Below, one piece after another: positions 16,430 to 24,358 of a stretch of 40,796 nucleotides of DNA. Within the stretch, counting starts at the first letter, position 1; each line of letters begins with the position of its first letter. A program made the position numbers and the translations under genes. The notes beneath the pieces are model-generated. The model made no database searches, was not told where the DNA came from, and saw nothing but the letters and a program-made list of their open reading frames with translations. The stretch is from Chloroflexota bacterium (GTDB lineage: Bacteria > Chloroflexota > Dormibacteria > Dormibacterales > Dormibacteraceae): assembly GCA_005883575.1 (NCBI GenBank), contig VBFH01000042.1, positions 1 through 40,796 on the forward strand. The letters are read 5' to 3'.

Positions 16430-16777
16430 TTAACTTTTGGCTGTCGCCGCCGTTGCGCTTTTCTCGATCCAGGCCCTGATCGGAGCCGCTCCGCCCGGAT
16501 ATCCGACCAGGCGGTCGACCAGCTTGCCCTCTCGAAACAGGCCGAGCGTCGGGATGCCCATCACGCCGTAGCGGATGGCGATCTCCTGGTTGTAGTCGAC
16601 GTCGAGCTTGCCGATCGTGACCTTGCCGGCGAACTCCGTCGCCAGCTGCTCCACCACCGGCGCCATCATGTGGCAGGGGCCGCACCAGTCGGCGTAAAAG
16701 TCGACCACGACGGGTTCCGGGGCGTTGAGCACATTGGCCTCGAAGGTCGGGCCGTCGAAGTGCTGAAGGTTGTTCAT
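16430..16777 (-). CDS. trxA: Thioredoxin
   Basis: A 115-residue cytoplasmic disulfide reductase. The redox motif is [15 protein letters not shown] (Cys residues 4 apart in WCGPC), followed by [29 protein letters not shown] with the cis-proline (GIPT). Length is close to the usual 105-110. Monocistronic and divergent from the GT2 gene (52 bp between starts). Its last 108 coding bases plus downstream DNA are duplicated at 16068-16199. Confidence 0.95.
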   Translation of the reverse strand: MNNLQHFDGPTFEANVLNAPEPVVVDFYADWCGPCHMMAPVVEQLATEFAGKVTIGKLDVDYNQEIAIRYGVMGIPTLGLFREGKLVDRLVGYPGGAAPIRAWIEKSATAATAKS

Positions 16778-16816
16778 GCCGAATACAAGGCCTGCGACGG
16801 TCTTCCTATTCCCCGG

Positions 16817-16822
16817 GATAAT
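16817..16822 (+). promoter_or_regulatory. Candidate -10 (GATAAT) for a leaderless GT2 transcript
   Basis: GATAAT ends 6 bases before the ATG at 16829, so transcription would begin at or next to the start codon. No SD sequence precedes the ATG and no convincing -35 is visible. Confidence 0.4.
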
Positions 16823-16828
16823 CGGGTC

Positions 16829-18364
16829 ATGGCCGTGCTCGAAGCCCAGCCGCCGGCGCCCGTGTGGGAGCAGGCTGCGCGCCAGTTCGGCGCTCGCTTT
16901 TTTGAGGCCCTACCAGGGGCGGTGACGTGGGTGCTACTGGCGTCTCCCGCGTGGATCCCGATCGTCTTCAAGCTGCCGGGAGCGATCTTCGTCGCGTCGC
17001 TGGTGCTCGTGTTCGACACCTACTGGGTCCTGCGCGCAGTCACCGTGGTGACAGGCGTCTACAGCACCCTCATCAGGATGCAGCGCGATACCAAGAAGGA
17101 CTGGCTCGCACTTTGCCGCCAGGAGCAGGCCGCAGGCGGCGTCGATCCGCTGCAGTTCATCCATCTGTCGGTGATCCCGACCTACACCGAGCCCTACCAC
17201 GTGCTCGAGCGCACGGTGCAGGCGATCGTCGATTCGAACTATCCCGACGAGCTGAAGATGGTCGGCATCATCACCCGCGAGACCGACAAGCCCGGCTGGG
17301 AGAACGTCGCCCGGCTGAAAGAAAAGTTCGGCAGCCGGCTGCGCGGCTTCTACCACATCAAAGATCCTCTCGAGCCCGGGATCGTCATCGGCAAGTCCGC
17401 GGCCATGAACTGGGGTGGTCGCTGGATGGTGCGCGTGCTCACGGATGAAGGTTTCGACCTGACGAAGATCCTGATCACCGACCTCGACTCTGACTACCGT
17501 GTGCACCCGCAGTACTTCGCCTGGATCAGCTGGCACCACGCCCGCGAACCGCTTCGCGATTACGCGATCTGGCAGCCCGTGCCGTTGTTCCACAACAACA
17601 TCTGGGAGGTCCCGATGGCGGTCCGAATCATGTCCGCCAGCACCTCGCAGTGGCAGATGTTCCTGCATTCGCGGCCACACCGGCTCGTGGCCTTCAGCAG
17701 CTACACCTGCAGCCTCGATTTCGTGCATAAGGTTGGTTACTGGGACAAGGACGTGATCCCAGAGGATTCGCGTTTCTACTGGAAGGCGTTCTTCACTTTC
17801 GGCGAGCGCTTCTCGGTGAAGTCGGTGTGGCTGCCTATCTACGGCGACTCACCCAACTCACGCGACTACGCGTCCACGCACATGAGTCAGTACAACCAGA
17901 TCAAGCGCTGGGCCTGGGGCATCACCGACGTGCCGTACGTGCTCGCTCGCCTTTTCAGACATCCCGAGATCCCGCTCTGGCTTCGCATCAGGCGATTCAT
18001 GAACCTCTTCCTGAACCACCTCAATTGGATCTTCCTCCCGGTGCTTTTGATGTTCGGCGCGTCGGTTCCGATCTGGGTCAGCATCGATTTCTCGCTCACT
18101 GACCTCGGCCAGACGCTGTGGACGATCTCCGGCCTCCTGCTCGGCACGACACTGTCGACGGTCATCTTCTTCCTCTACTTCGAGATTCGGCTGTTGCCCC
18201 CCAAGCCCAAGTCGTGGCCGTTGTGGAAGAAGGCCTCGATCTACCTCCAGTACTTCGCCTACCCGATGGTCGGACTGGTGATGAGCGTGCTGCCTGCGCT
18301 GGAGGCCCACACGCGACTACTGTTTGGACGGTATCTCGAGTACCGCGTGACAGAGAAGGTATGA
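16829..18364 (+). CDS. Processive GT2 family glycosyltransferase, membrane-bound
   Basis: A 511-residue GT-A transferase of the cellulose/hyaluronan-synthase-like group. Two N-terminal TM helices (about 30-75) precede a cytosolic domain with [19 protein letters not shown], a DxD-type metal site [10 protein letters not shown], the acceptor-side EDSRFYWK and the processivity motif QIKRW (in [10 protein letters not shown]). Three or more C-terminal TM helices follow ([47 protein letters not shown]). It should make or extend a surface polysaccharide while exporting it. The polymer is unknown. A GATAAT box close to the ATG suggests leaderless initiation. ATGA overlap with the next gene. Confidence 0.88.
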   Translation: MAVLEAQPPAPVWEQAARQFGARFFEALPGAVTWVLLASPAWIPIVFKLPGAIFVASLVLVFDTYWVLRAVTVVTGVYSTLIRMQRDTKKDWLALCRQEQAAGGVDPLQFIHLSVIPTYTEPYHVLERTVQAIVDSNYPDELKMVGIITRETDKPGWENVARLKEKFGSRLRGFYHIKDPLEPGIVIGKSAAMNWGGRWMVRVLTDEGFDLTKILITDLDSDYRVHPQYFAWISWHHAREPLRDYAIWQPVPLFHNNIWEVPMAVRIMSASTSQWQMFLHSRPHRLVAFSSYTCSLDFVHKVGYWDKDVIPEDSRFYWKAFFTFGERFSVKSVWLPIYGDSPNSRDYASTHMSQYNQIKRWAWGITDVPYVLARLFRHPEIPLWLRIRRFMNLFLNHLNWIFLPVLLMFGASVPIWVSIDFSLTDLGQTLWTISGLLLGTTLSTVIFFLYFEIRLLPPKPKSWPLWKKASIYLQYFAYPMVGLVMSVLPALEAHTRLLFGRYLEYRVTEKV

Positions 18365-18834
18365 CGGGGACGATGAATGAGGCAGGGGCGCGGGCGCTCG
18401 CGGAGAGTCTCGGCAAGCTCTTCGGGGAACTGCATGAGAACTTTCGCGAGCAGGTGCGAGGCCTTGACCCCGGCACGCTCAACTGGAGCCCACTTCCCAA
18501 GGCAAATTCGATCGCTGTGCTCGTGACGCACGCGATCGGATCCGAGCTGGAGATGATCCGTTCGGTCCGATCGATTCCGACCTCGCGCGATCGCGATTCG
18601 GAGTTCAAAGCAGAGTCTGACGCGGAGCGCCTGCTGGAGATGATCGATGCCGCGGCCCGGGAGCTCGACGAGCACATCGCCGCGTTGACGCCTGCCGATC
18701 TGACCGAGCTTCGGCCTCGAGGAGATCGGCCGCCGCGGCCCGGGATCGAGTGGCTGGTCTCGAACTACGGGCACGCGCGCGAACATCTGGCTCAGATCGA
18801 GCTGACCAAGCAGCTGTACGACTCCAGAACGTAG
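18361..18834 (+). CDS. DinB-fold (DUF664-like) protein
   Basis: A 157-residue four-helix-bundle protein of the DinB/YfiT metalloenzyme-like superfamily. It shows AVLVTHAIGSELEMI and the later NYGHAREHLAQIELTKQLYD, with histidines in the helix positions (THAIG, GHAREH) that bind metal in relatives. Many members are thiol-dependent S-transferases or have no known activity. It is translationally coupled to the GT2 gene, which may only reflect a shared transcript. Confidence 0.75.
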   Translation: MTGTMNEAGARALAESLGKLFGELHENFREQVRGLDPGTLNWSPLPKANSIAVLVTHAIGSELEMIRSVRSIPTSRDRDSEFKAESDAERLLEMIDAAARELDEHIAALTPADLTELRPRGDRPPRPGIEWLVSNYGHAREHLAQIELTKQLYDSRT

Positions 18835-18855
18835 GCGCTACCCCACACCGCCTTG

Positions 18856-19016
18856 GCGGCCGGGTTCATCCCGGCCGCGACTATGCCCCTACGTCTCCCA
18901 TGCGTTGCGCTGAGTAGCTACTTAGACAAGTCCCAACCGTACACCGGAATGGGCGCAGCGCCTGCGGCTAAGTCGCACGCGCGATGAGGGAAAACCTTCC
19001 GGGTTTTCCCCTCATA
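18856..19016 (-). repeat. Structured interspersed repeat, copy C (inverted)
   Basis: Reverse-oriented copy. On the minus strand: hairpin 1 (18984-19015) has 13-bp arms ATGAGGGGAAAACC/GGTTTTCCCTCAT with one bulged base; the 15-mer is at 18935-18949 with one change (GTGTAC for GTATAC); and the terminal hairpin GCGGCCGGG/CCCGGCCGC is perfect (18856-18878). In that terminal stem both arms changed relative to copy B in a compensating way. It fills almost all of the gap between two convergent genes. Confidence 0.87.
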
Positions 19017-19018
19017 CC

Positions 19019-19705
19019 TCAGGCTCCGCAGACCGGTCCCGTGAGGTACGGCAGGCAGAAGTTCGGACCTGCCAGCGCCCACAGCGTCAGGAAGACGATG
19101 AAGCCGAGGAAGAGGATCCAGCCTGTGCCGGTGATGATGTTGCGGCCCGGCACCGGCCATCGCTTCCAGCCCAGACGCCGCGCCAAACGCGGCCCGGCGA
19201 TGCCGTCGATGAACGGCCATATCAGCAGCCCGACGACGACGATCGGCGGGATGACCAGCGACATGATCAGCTCAGGACCGAGCTTCAAGAACTGGAACAG
19301 GAAGAGGAAATACCAGTCGGGTCGCGGGATCGTGACCGCCCGGGGATCTGCTGACGCTTCGAGCTGAAGGTTCTTCTGTACGAACGCGGATAGCAGGCCG
19401 ACCGCAATCAGCATCACCACAGCGATGATCGGGTACGGCCAGAAGTGGTCGGGGAAGAAGGGATGGGTCTCTTCGTCGGGCATGTCGTCGGCCAGGTGGT
19501 GCCCGGCGTCGCCCATCAGAATCGGAAACAGCGCCAGGCCAACCAGGACCGGATAGAGGATGTGGTCGGGGCCGATCGGCAGGCGCTTCCAGTCCGGCTC
19601 GAGGGTGTGTCCGACGTGACCGTCGAGATCGCCGATCTCGACCTCTCTTACTGGTGCGGCCACCGCGGCGCCCGGTCCTTCCTTCTCGATGGGCTTCTCG
19701 TTCAT
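19019..19705 (-). CDS. Cytochrome bc complex, C-terminal cytochrome b subunit (subunit IV-like)
   Basis: A 228-residue membrane protein equivalent to PetD or the C-terminal half of cytochrome b. A hydrophilic N-terminal extension of about 45 residues is followed by TM helices around 90-108, 146-168 and 191-213. The quinol-oxidation motif reads PDWY (129-132, in IPRPDWYFLFLFQF) instead of PEWY, a variant known outside proteobacteria. There is no CxxCH, so no cytochrome c domain is fused. ATG 19705 overlaps the stop of cytochrome b (ATGA), and the ectodomain starts are coupled. Last gene of the minus-strand operon. Confidence 0.9.
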   Translation of the reverse strand: MNEKPIEKEGPGAAVAAPVREVEIGDLDGHVGHTLEPDWKRLPIGPDHILYPVLVGLALFPILMGDAGHHLADDMPDEETHPFFPDHFWPYPIIAVVMLIAVGLLSAFVQKNLQLEASADPRAVTIPRPDWYFLFLFQFLKLGPELIMSLVIPPIVVVGLLIWPFIDGIAGPRLARRLGWKRWPVPGRNIITGTGWILFLGFIVFLTLWALAGPNFCLPYLTGPVCGA

Positions 19706-20397
19706 AGCGGCTCCGAGATGCCGTGCGCCCGGATGAAACGGAAGTGCACGTACATCAAAAGCACGATCAGCGCAGGGAGCACGAACACGTGCAGGGTGAA
19801 AAAGCGCAGCAGCGTCGGCGGACCGACGACTGGCCCACCCTGGAGGATCTCCTTGATGAAGGCTCCCAGCTGGGCCGGCGGCGCCGACCCGGCGATCTTG
19901 ATCGTGACCTCGGTGGCGAAGTAGGCCTTGGTGTCCCACGGGAGAAGGTAGCCGGTCAGGGACAGGGTGAGGACGATCAGCAGCATCAGGACTCCGACCA
20001 TCCAGTTGAGCTCGCGCGGCGCGCGGTAGGAGCCCGTCCAGTACACGCGGGCCATGTGGATCAGCACCATGACGATCAGGATGTTGGCGCTCCAGAAGTG
20101 GACTCCGCGTATGAGCCAGCCCAGATAGACCGTGTTCTGGATGAACTGCACGCTGGTGTAGGCCGGCGCTGGATTGCCGCTTGCGTCCGGAACGTAGTAC
20201 AGCGCGAGCAGGATTCCGGTGAGGAGCTGGAACACGATCAGGATGAAGACCATCCCCCCGAAGCAGTAGTAGAAGGCGTTGGCGAAATTCGGCACCCGCT
20301 GGTAGAGGGCCTCGTCGACGGCTTTGGTGAACGGGTAGCGCTCGTCGAGCCAATCGACCACCGCCACCTGGATGTCACGCGGGTGCGGAATCGCCAT
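19702..20397 (-). CDS. Cytochrome b, N-terminal half (b6-type)
   Basis: A 231-residue four-helix cytochrome b. Haem ligands are His100/His114 (GVHFWSANILIVMVLIHM) and His203/His218 (LHVFVLPALIVLLMYVH). The spacings of 14 and 15 match b6 rather than mitochondrial cytochrome b. A cysteine in NAFYYCFGG (Cys45) sits where b6 and Bacillus QcrB bind an extra haem covalently on the quinone-reduction side. Together with the Rieske protein and subunit IV it forms a menaquinol-oxidising complex. No cytochrome c partner is in the window. Start ATG 20397, 9 bp after the Rieske stop. Confidence 0.93.
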   Translation of the reverse strand: MAIPHPRDIQVAVVDWLDERYPFTKAVDEALYQRVPNFANAFYYCFGGMVFILIVFQLLTGILLALYYVPDASGNPAPAYTSVQFIQNTVYLGWLIRGVHFWSANILIVMVLIHMARVYWTGSYRAPRELNWMVGVLMLLIVLTLSLTGYLLPWDTKAYFATEVTIKIAGSAPPAQLGAFIKEILQGGPVVGPPTLLRFFTLHVFVLPALIVLLMYVHFRFIRAHGISEPL

Positions 20398-20406
20398 TCC
20401 TGGCTC

Positions 20407-20943
20407 CTAGAACCCCAGCACGATGCCGTCGACCTGGACCTGTTTCGGATCTCCGCCTTGTTTCCAGCTCAGGTGGGAGAGGGGTACCGCGGCGGGGCCG
20501 TGGAGTACCGTGCCGTCGATCTTGAACCGCGACCCGTGGCACGGACAGTCAAACGTCTTCGCGTCCTTGTTGAAAGCCACGGAGCAACCGAGATGCGAGC
20601 AGTTCTGCGCGAAGACCGAGACCTTCCCGCCGTTCTTGACCACGAACCCGCCGAACGCGAGGTCGCCGGGAGCGTTGTCGCCTCCGCCGTCGGCCATGAT
20701 GAAGGCGGAGTTGGGGCTGGTCGGGGCCAGGATCTGGGTGGCGCTCCCGTCTTCGAGCTGGTCAATCGGCTTATCGAGGGGGACGGTGATCAGCTCTTTT
20801 TTCTGCCCTTTGGGGGGAGCGGGCCAGAAGTAGACGAGGATCGGCGCCAGCCCGGTGATCACCGTCGCGGTCATCAGGCTTGCGAGCCACCACCCGAGAA
20901 AGGTTCGTCGGGCGACTCGCCTGGGCGTCGCAGCGTCTGCCAT
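20407..20943 (-). CDS. Rieske iron-sulfur protein of the cytochrome bc complex
   Basis: A 178-residue protein with an N-terminal twin-arginine segment (RRVARRTFLGWW) and one membrane anchor (about 20-42). A C-terminal Rieske fold follows, with both cluster motifs, CSHLGC and CPCHGS, separated by about 17 residues, and a typical GPAAVPL loop. It transfers electrons from quinol to the next carrier on the outer face. ATG 20943 is preferred; a TTG three codons upstream is possible. The gene follows trpS by 12 bp and starts the bc operon. Confidence 0.93.
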   Translation of the reverse strand: MADAATPRRVARRTFLGWWLASLMTATVITGLAPILVYFWPAPPKGQKKELITVPLDKPIDQLEDGSATQILAPTSPNSAFIMADGGGDNAPGDLAFGGFVVKNGGKVSVFAQNCSHLGCSVAFNKDAKTFDCPCHGSRFKIDGTVLHGPAAVPLSHLSWKQGGDPKQVQVDGIVLGF

Positions 20944-20955
20944 CCGGCTCAAATG

Positions 20956-21942
20956 TTAGCGATCCAGGTAAGGGGGGAGACCCACTGCCTGGCGCGTCTC
21001 GCGCAGCGTCTGACGGGCTACGTTCCGCGCCCTCTCGCTGCCTTCGTCGAGGATGCGCGTCACGAGCTCGGGGGACAGCTCCGCTCGGACTTCGCGGAAG
21101 GGCAGAAACATCTCGATCAACCGCTCGGCCAGGAGCTTTTTCTTGTCGAAGCATCCGATCTGGGCCTTCCGGCACAGCTCCCAGTAGTGCTCCCAGTCGT
21201 CGAAGAGGAGCTTGTAGTAGGCGCAGACGTTGCAGCTCCTTGGGTGACCAGGGTCGGTCTTGCGCGGCCTTTTGACGTCTGTGACCATGCTTAGGACCTG
21301 CTTGCGGATGACCTCGGGCTCGTCGGTGACCCCGATGATGTTGCCGACCGTCTTCGACATCCGCTGCTTGCCGTCGGTGCCCTTGATCAGGTTTGTCTCG
21401 GTGAGCAGGGCCCGAGGTTCTGGGAACACCGGCGCGTATGTGCGGTTGAACTTGCGCGTCACCTCGCGCACGAGCTCGAGGTGGGCGAGCTGGTCCTTGC
21501 CGACGGGCACGCCGCTGCCTTTCACCATCAGGATGTCAGCGCCCTGCAGGATCGGGTAGGAGAGCAGGCCCAGGTTCACGTTGTCGGGATGCTGCTTGGC
21601 CATGTCCTTGAACGTGGGCGTGCGAAGCACCCAGCTCAGTGGCGTGACCATCGAGAGGAGAAGGAAGAGCTCGGCCACCTCCGGCACCTTCGACTGCAGG
21701 TAGAGCACGCTGCGTTTGGGGTCGATGCCGACCGAGATCAGGTCGGCGGTGAGGTCGAATACATTGTCCTCCGCCTTGTGCCCGTCCGGCTCCGTGGTGA
21801 GGGCGTGGTAGTCGGCGACGAAGTAGAAGCACTCGTACTTGCTCTGCAGCTCGACCCAGTTCTTGGCTGCTCCCAGGTAGTTGCCCAGGTGAAAGCGCCC
21901 CGTTGGCCGCATGCCGCTGAGGATGCGCATTCGATCCGCCAC
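20956..21942 (-). CDS. trpS: Tryptophanyl-tRNA synthetase
   Basis: A 328-residue class I synthetase charging tRNA-Trp. HIGH-type motif RFHLGNYLG near the N-terminus, the KMSKS-type motif KQRMSKTVG in the middle, and GADILMVKGSGVPVGKDQLAHLEL in between. Length is normal. GTG 21942 is used here; an ATG four codons downstream (MRILSG) is a plausible alternative because neither has a strong SD sequence. It heads the minus-strand unit that continues into the cytochrome bc genes. Confidence 0.95.
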   Translation of the reverse strand: MADRMRILSGMRPTGRFHLGNYLGAAKNWVELQSKYECFYFVADYHALTTEPDGHKAEDNVFDLTADLISVGIDPKRSVLYLQSKVPEVAELFLLLSMVTPLSWVLRTPTFKDMAKQHPDNVNLGLLSYPILQGADILMVKGSGVPVGKDQLAHLELVREVTRKFNRTYAPVFPEPRALLTETNLIKGTDGKQRMSKTVGNIIGVTDEPEVIRKQVLSMVTDVKRPRKTDPGHPRSCNVCAYYKLLFDDWEHYWELCRKAQIGCFDKKKLLAERLIEMFLPFREVRAELSPELVTRILDEGSERARNVARQTLRETRQAVGLPPYLDR

Positions 21943-22025
21943 CGCGGAGGAGTCTAATCACGGGGGCGCCCTGCGCGCGACCGGCGAGATCCCCGGAGAC
22001 GATCCTCCATTTACGATTCAGTCAG

Positions 22026-23501
22026 TTGCCTGATCACGATCCAGCAGTCGAACCGCCGGCCGCCAGCCTGGGCCTGGGGTCGCGGGCCCTCCGCAACACG
22101 GTGATGGTCCTCACGGCGAAGGTCGTCGCGCGCATGGTCGCGCTGGTCACGGTTTTGTACATGGTCAGGTGGCTCGGCCCACCTCACTACGGATCGTTTT
22201 CAGTCCTTGTCAACCTCACAGCGATCACAAGCGTGATGCTCGACCTCGGTTTCAACGTCCTCTTCGTGCGCGAGGGGGCGCGCCATCACGAACAGATCCA
22301 GCGCTACATGCGCAACGTCATGTCGCTGCGACTGCTCATGTCTGTCATCGGATTCCTCTTGCTCGCCGCGCTGGTCATTCCCATTGGTCTTGGCGCCCTG
22401 CTGCTGCCTGGTTTCGTCCTGATGGTCTTGACCTCGTACTCGTCGCTGCTGCGCAACGGCCTCTACGCCGTGCAGCAGCTCGGTTATGAGGCTGTCGCCG
22501 TCGTCCTCGAAAGCTTGATCCTCCTCGCCCTGGTGGTCTATGGCGTCCGAACTCGGCAGGGAGTCGCTTATTTCGTATGGGCGTACGCGATCCAGTACGC
22601 GTTCAGCTGCGTCTATTTCGCCGTGGTCCTGGCGTCCAAGCGAATCGCAATGATCGGTTGGAGCTTGGAGCCCGCGCTGCTGCGGGAGTGGTTCTGGAAA
22701 GGCCTGCCCTTCGCCCTGACGTTCGTGCTCACGATCATCTACTTCCGCATCGACCAACCGTTGATCGACGTCTTCCGCGGCCTCAAAGAGGCAGGCCTGT
22801 ACGGCGCCGCCTACAAGCCGATCGAATCGCTGCTCTTCGTGCCGATCACATTTCTGTCGATCGTCTTTCCTGTGCTGTCGGTCTACCACCGGGATCGGCC
22901 CACCGAATTGCTCGACGCCATCAATCGCTTCTACAAGGGCCTCCTGTTGATGGGATGGCCGATCAGCATCGGCATCTTCGTGCTTGCCCGACCGCTCACG
23001 CCGCTCCTGCTCGGCCGCGACTACCTGGGGTCAGAGCCTGCGCTTCGGGTCCTCGCGCTCGCGCTGGGATTCGCCTTTGTGAACAACGCGTTCATCGGGG
23101 CGCTCAACGCCTCCGACCGGCAGTCGTCCTTCTCGTGGGCGGCCGGGTGGAGCGTGGTCGTCAACGTGGTGCTCAACCTCGCCCTGATCCCGCTTTTCGG
23201 ATACCAGGGCGCGAGCTGGGCGACCGTGATGACCGAGCTGACACTAGGCGTGGTGGCATGGACGCTCACTGCGCGGCACGTAGGGCGCGTGGCAGTCCTC
23301 TCACTGAGCTGGCGAATCATCCTGGCCGGACTCATCATGGGCGCCGCCATCTATCCCCTGAGCAGCCTCGACGGGCTCGAGGTGGCGCTTCCCATCGCCG
23401 TAGGCGCAGTCGTCTACGGGGCCGCGGTGCTTTTGCTGCGAGCCCTCACAGGAGAGGAGATCGCCTGGGCACGGCGTGCGCTCGCGCTGGCTCGGTCATG
23501 A
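22026..23501 (+). CDS. Polysaccharide flippase (Wzx/MATE-type)
   Basis: A 491-residue membrane protein with 12-14 TM helices, of the polysaccharide transporter family. Typical features are an N-terminal ALRNTVMVLTAKVVARMVAL helix, RWLGPPHYGSFSVL, the mid-protein loop RIDQPLIDVFRGLKEAGLYGAAYK and FVPITFLSIVFPVLS. It should flip lipid-linked sugar units. The start is TTG 22026 without a clear SD; TACGAT 8 bases upstream would fit a leaderless transcript. Its ATGA overlap with the exonuclease gene is probably just operon packing. Confidence 0.88.
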   Translation: MPDHDPAVEPPAASLGLGSRALRNTVMVLTAKVVARMVALVTVLYMVRWLGPPHYGSFSVLVNLTAITSVMLDLGFNVLFVREGARHHEQIQRYMRNVMSLRLLMSVIGFLLLAALVIPIGLGALLLPGFVLMVLTSYSSLLRNGLYAVQQLGYEAVAVVLESLILLALVVYGVRTRQGVAYFVWAYAIQYAFSCVYFAVVLASKRIAMIGWSLEPALLREWFWKGLPFALTFVLTIIYFRIDQPLIDVFRGLKEAGLYGAAYKPIESLLFVPITFLSIVFPVLSVYHRDRPTELLDAINRFYKGLLLMGWPISIGIFVLARPLTPLLLGRDYLGSEPALRVLALALGFAFVNNAFIGALNASDRQSSFSWAAGWSVVVNVVLNLALIPLFGYQGASWATVMTELTLGVVAWTLTARHVGRVAVLSLSWRIILAGLIMGAAIYPLSSLDGLEVALPIAVGAVVYGAAVLLLRALTGEEIAWARRALALARS

Positions 23502-24358
23502 AGTCGAAACCAGTCTTTCTCAAACCTCGCGGCGCGGCTGCGCTCGTGCCTTGGGAGGAGATCGCGGTCGATGCGCCCGAGGTCGGTCCGCAGACACCGC
23601 TCGACCAGGCTCAGTTCGTCGCCCTCGACGTGGAGACCACGGGCAATGCGCCGTTTCTTGTCCTCGAGATCGGCGCCGAGCGATTCCGGCTCGAAGGCAC
23701 GCTTTCCTTCTTCGACACCCTGGTCGACTGCCGGGCACCCATCAATCCCTACGCCCGCAAGCGCCATCACATCGACCGCGCGATGCTGATCGGCGCACCC
23801 GAGTTCAAAGACGCGCGGCGCGCCTTCCTTCGCTTCGCCCAGGGCGCCGTCCTGGTCGAGCACAGCCACGACGCGTTCGACACCTGGCTGGTCGGTCGCG
23901 GCCTCGAAAGCCCGCTCGAGCACCCGATCATCGACACGACGGCGCTGGCTCGCCTGGTGCTCGACCTGCCGAAAGGCCAGACACCAGGACTCGCGCGGCT
24001 CGTCGCAGAGCTGGCAGTCGACGTCACACCGGCGCACGCCGCGCTGGACGACGCACGCGCCACGGCCATGGTGTTTCGCGCGCTGATCGCGCGCGCCCGC
24101 GCCACCCTCGGCTGGATCGCGGTCGGCGACGTGCTGGCCGCCCTGCCGCGACCGATCGTCGATCGAACCGCGCCTAGTCGAAGAGGGTCAGCTGCAGGTC
24201 AGGCTCCGGGTGCTCGAGGCCGGACAGCCCAACCCCGATCAGCCGAACCGGCCGCGACTCCACGTGCGACTTCTCGAGCGCCGAGCGCGCGGCGCGGAAG
24301 ATCGTCTCGACGTCGTCGGTCGGGCTCGTCCGGCTCACCTGGCGGCTCACCAGCCTGA
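23498..24358 (+). CDS. DEDDh 3'-5' exonuclease (DnaQ-like)
   Basis: A 286-residue protein with an exonuclease domain at about 40-200. ExoI motif LDVETTG (Asp44, Glu46), ExoII in EHSHDAFDTW, and ExoIII HAALDDA (His180, Asp185) show an intact DEDDh site, the fold of the polymerase III epsilon subunit. About 38 N-terminal residues precede the fold. The last 60 or so residues are a low-complexity Arg/Ser/Pro/Ala tail lying antisense to the end of the polymerase IV gene (185-bp overlap), because no earlier in-frame stop exists. The tail may be real or may reflect a lost stop near 24176. Possible role: proofreading or repair beside DinB polymerase. Confidence 0.8.
   Translation: MKSKPVFLKPRGAAALVPWEEIAVDAPEVGPQTPLDQAQFVALDVETTGNAPFLVLEIGAERFRLEGTLSFFDTLVDCRAPINPYARKRHHIDRAMLIGAPEFKDARRAFLRFAQGAVLVEHSHDAFDTWLVGRGLESPLEHPIIDTTALARLVLDLPKGQTPGLARLVAELAVDVTPAHAALDDARATAMVFRALIARARATLGWIAVGDVLAALPRPIVDRTAPSRRGSAAGQAPGARGRTAQPRSAEPAATPRATSRAPSARRGRSSRRRRSGSSGSPGGSPA

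Noticed and set aside
19706-20353. N-terminal extension of the subunit IV-like gene
   Set aside because: It is an alternate frame of cytochrome b; the ATGA junction at 19705 gives the correct start.
22200-22889. 229-residue open frame antisense to the flippase
   Set aside because: Rich in Asp/Arg/Gln/His with no hydrophobic core or known motif; a shadow of the membrane protein's codons.
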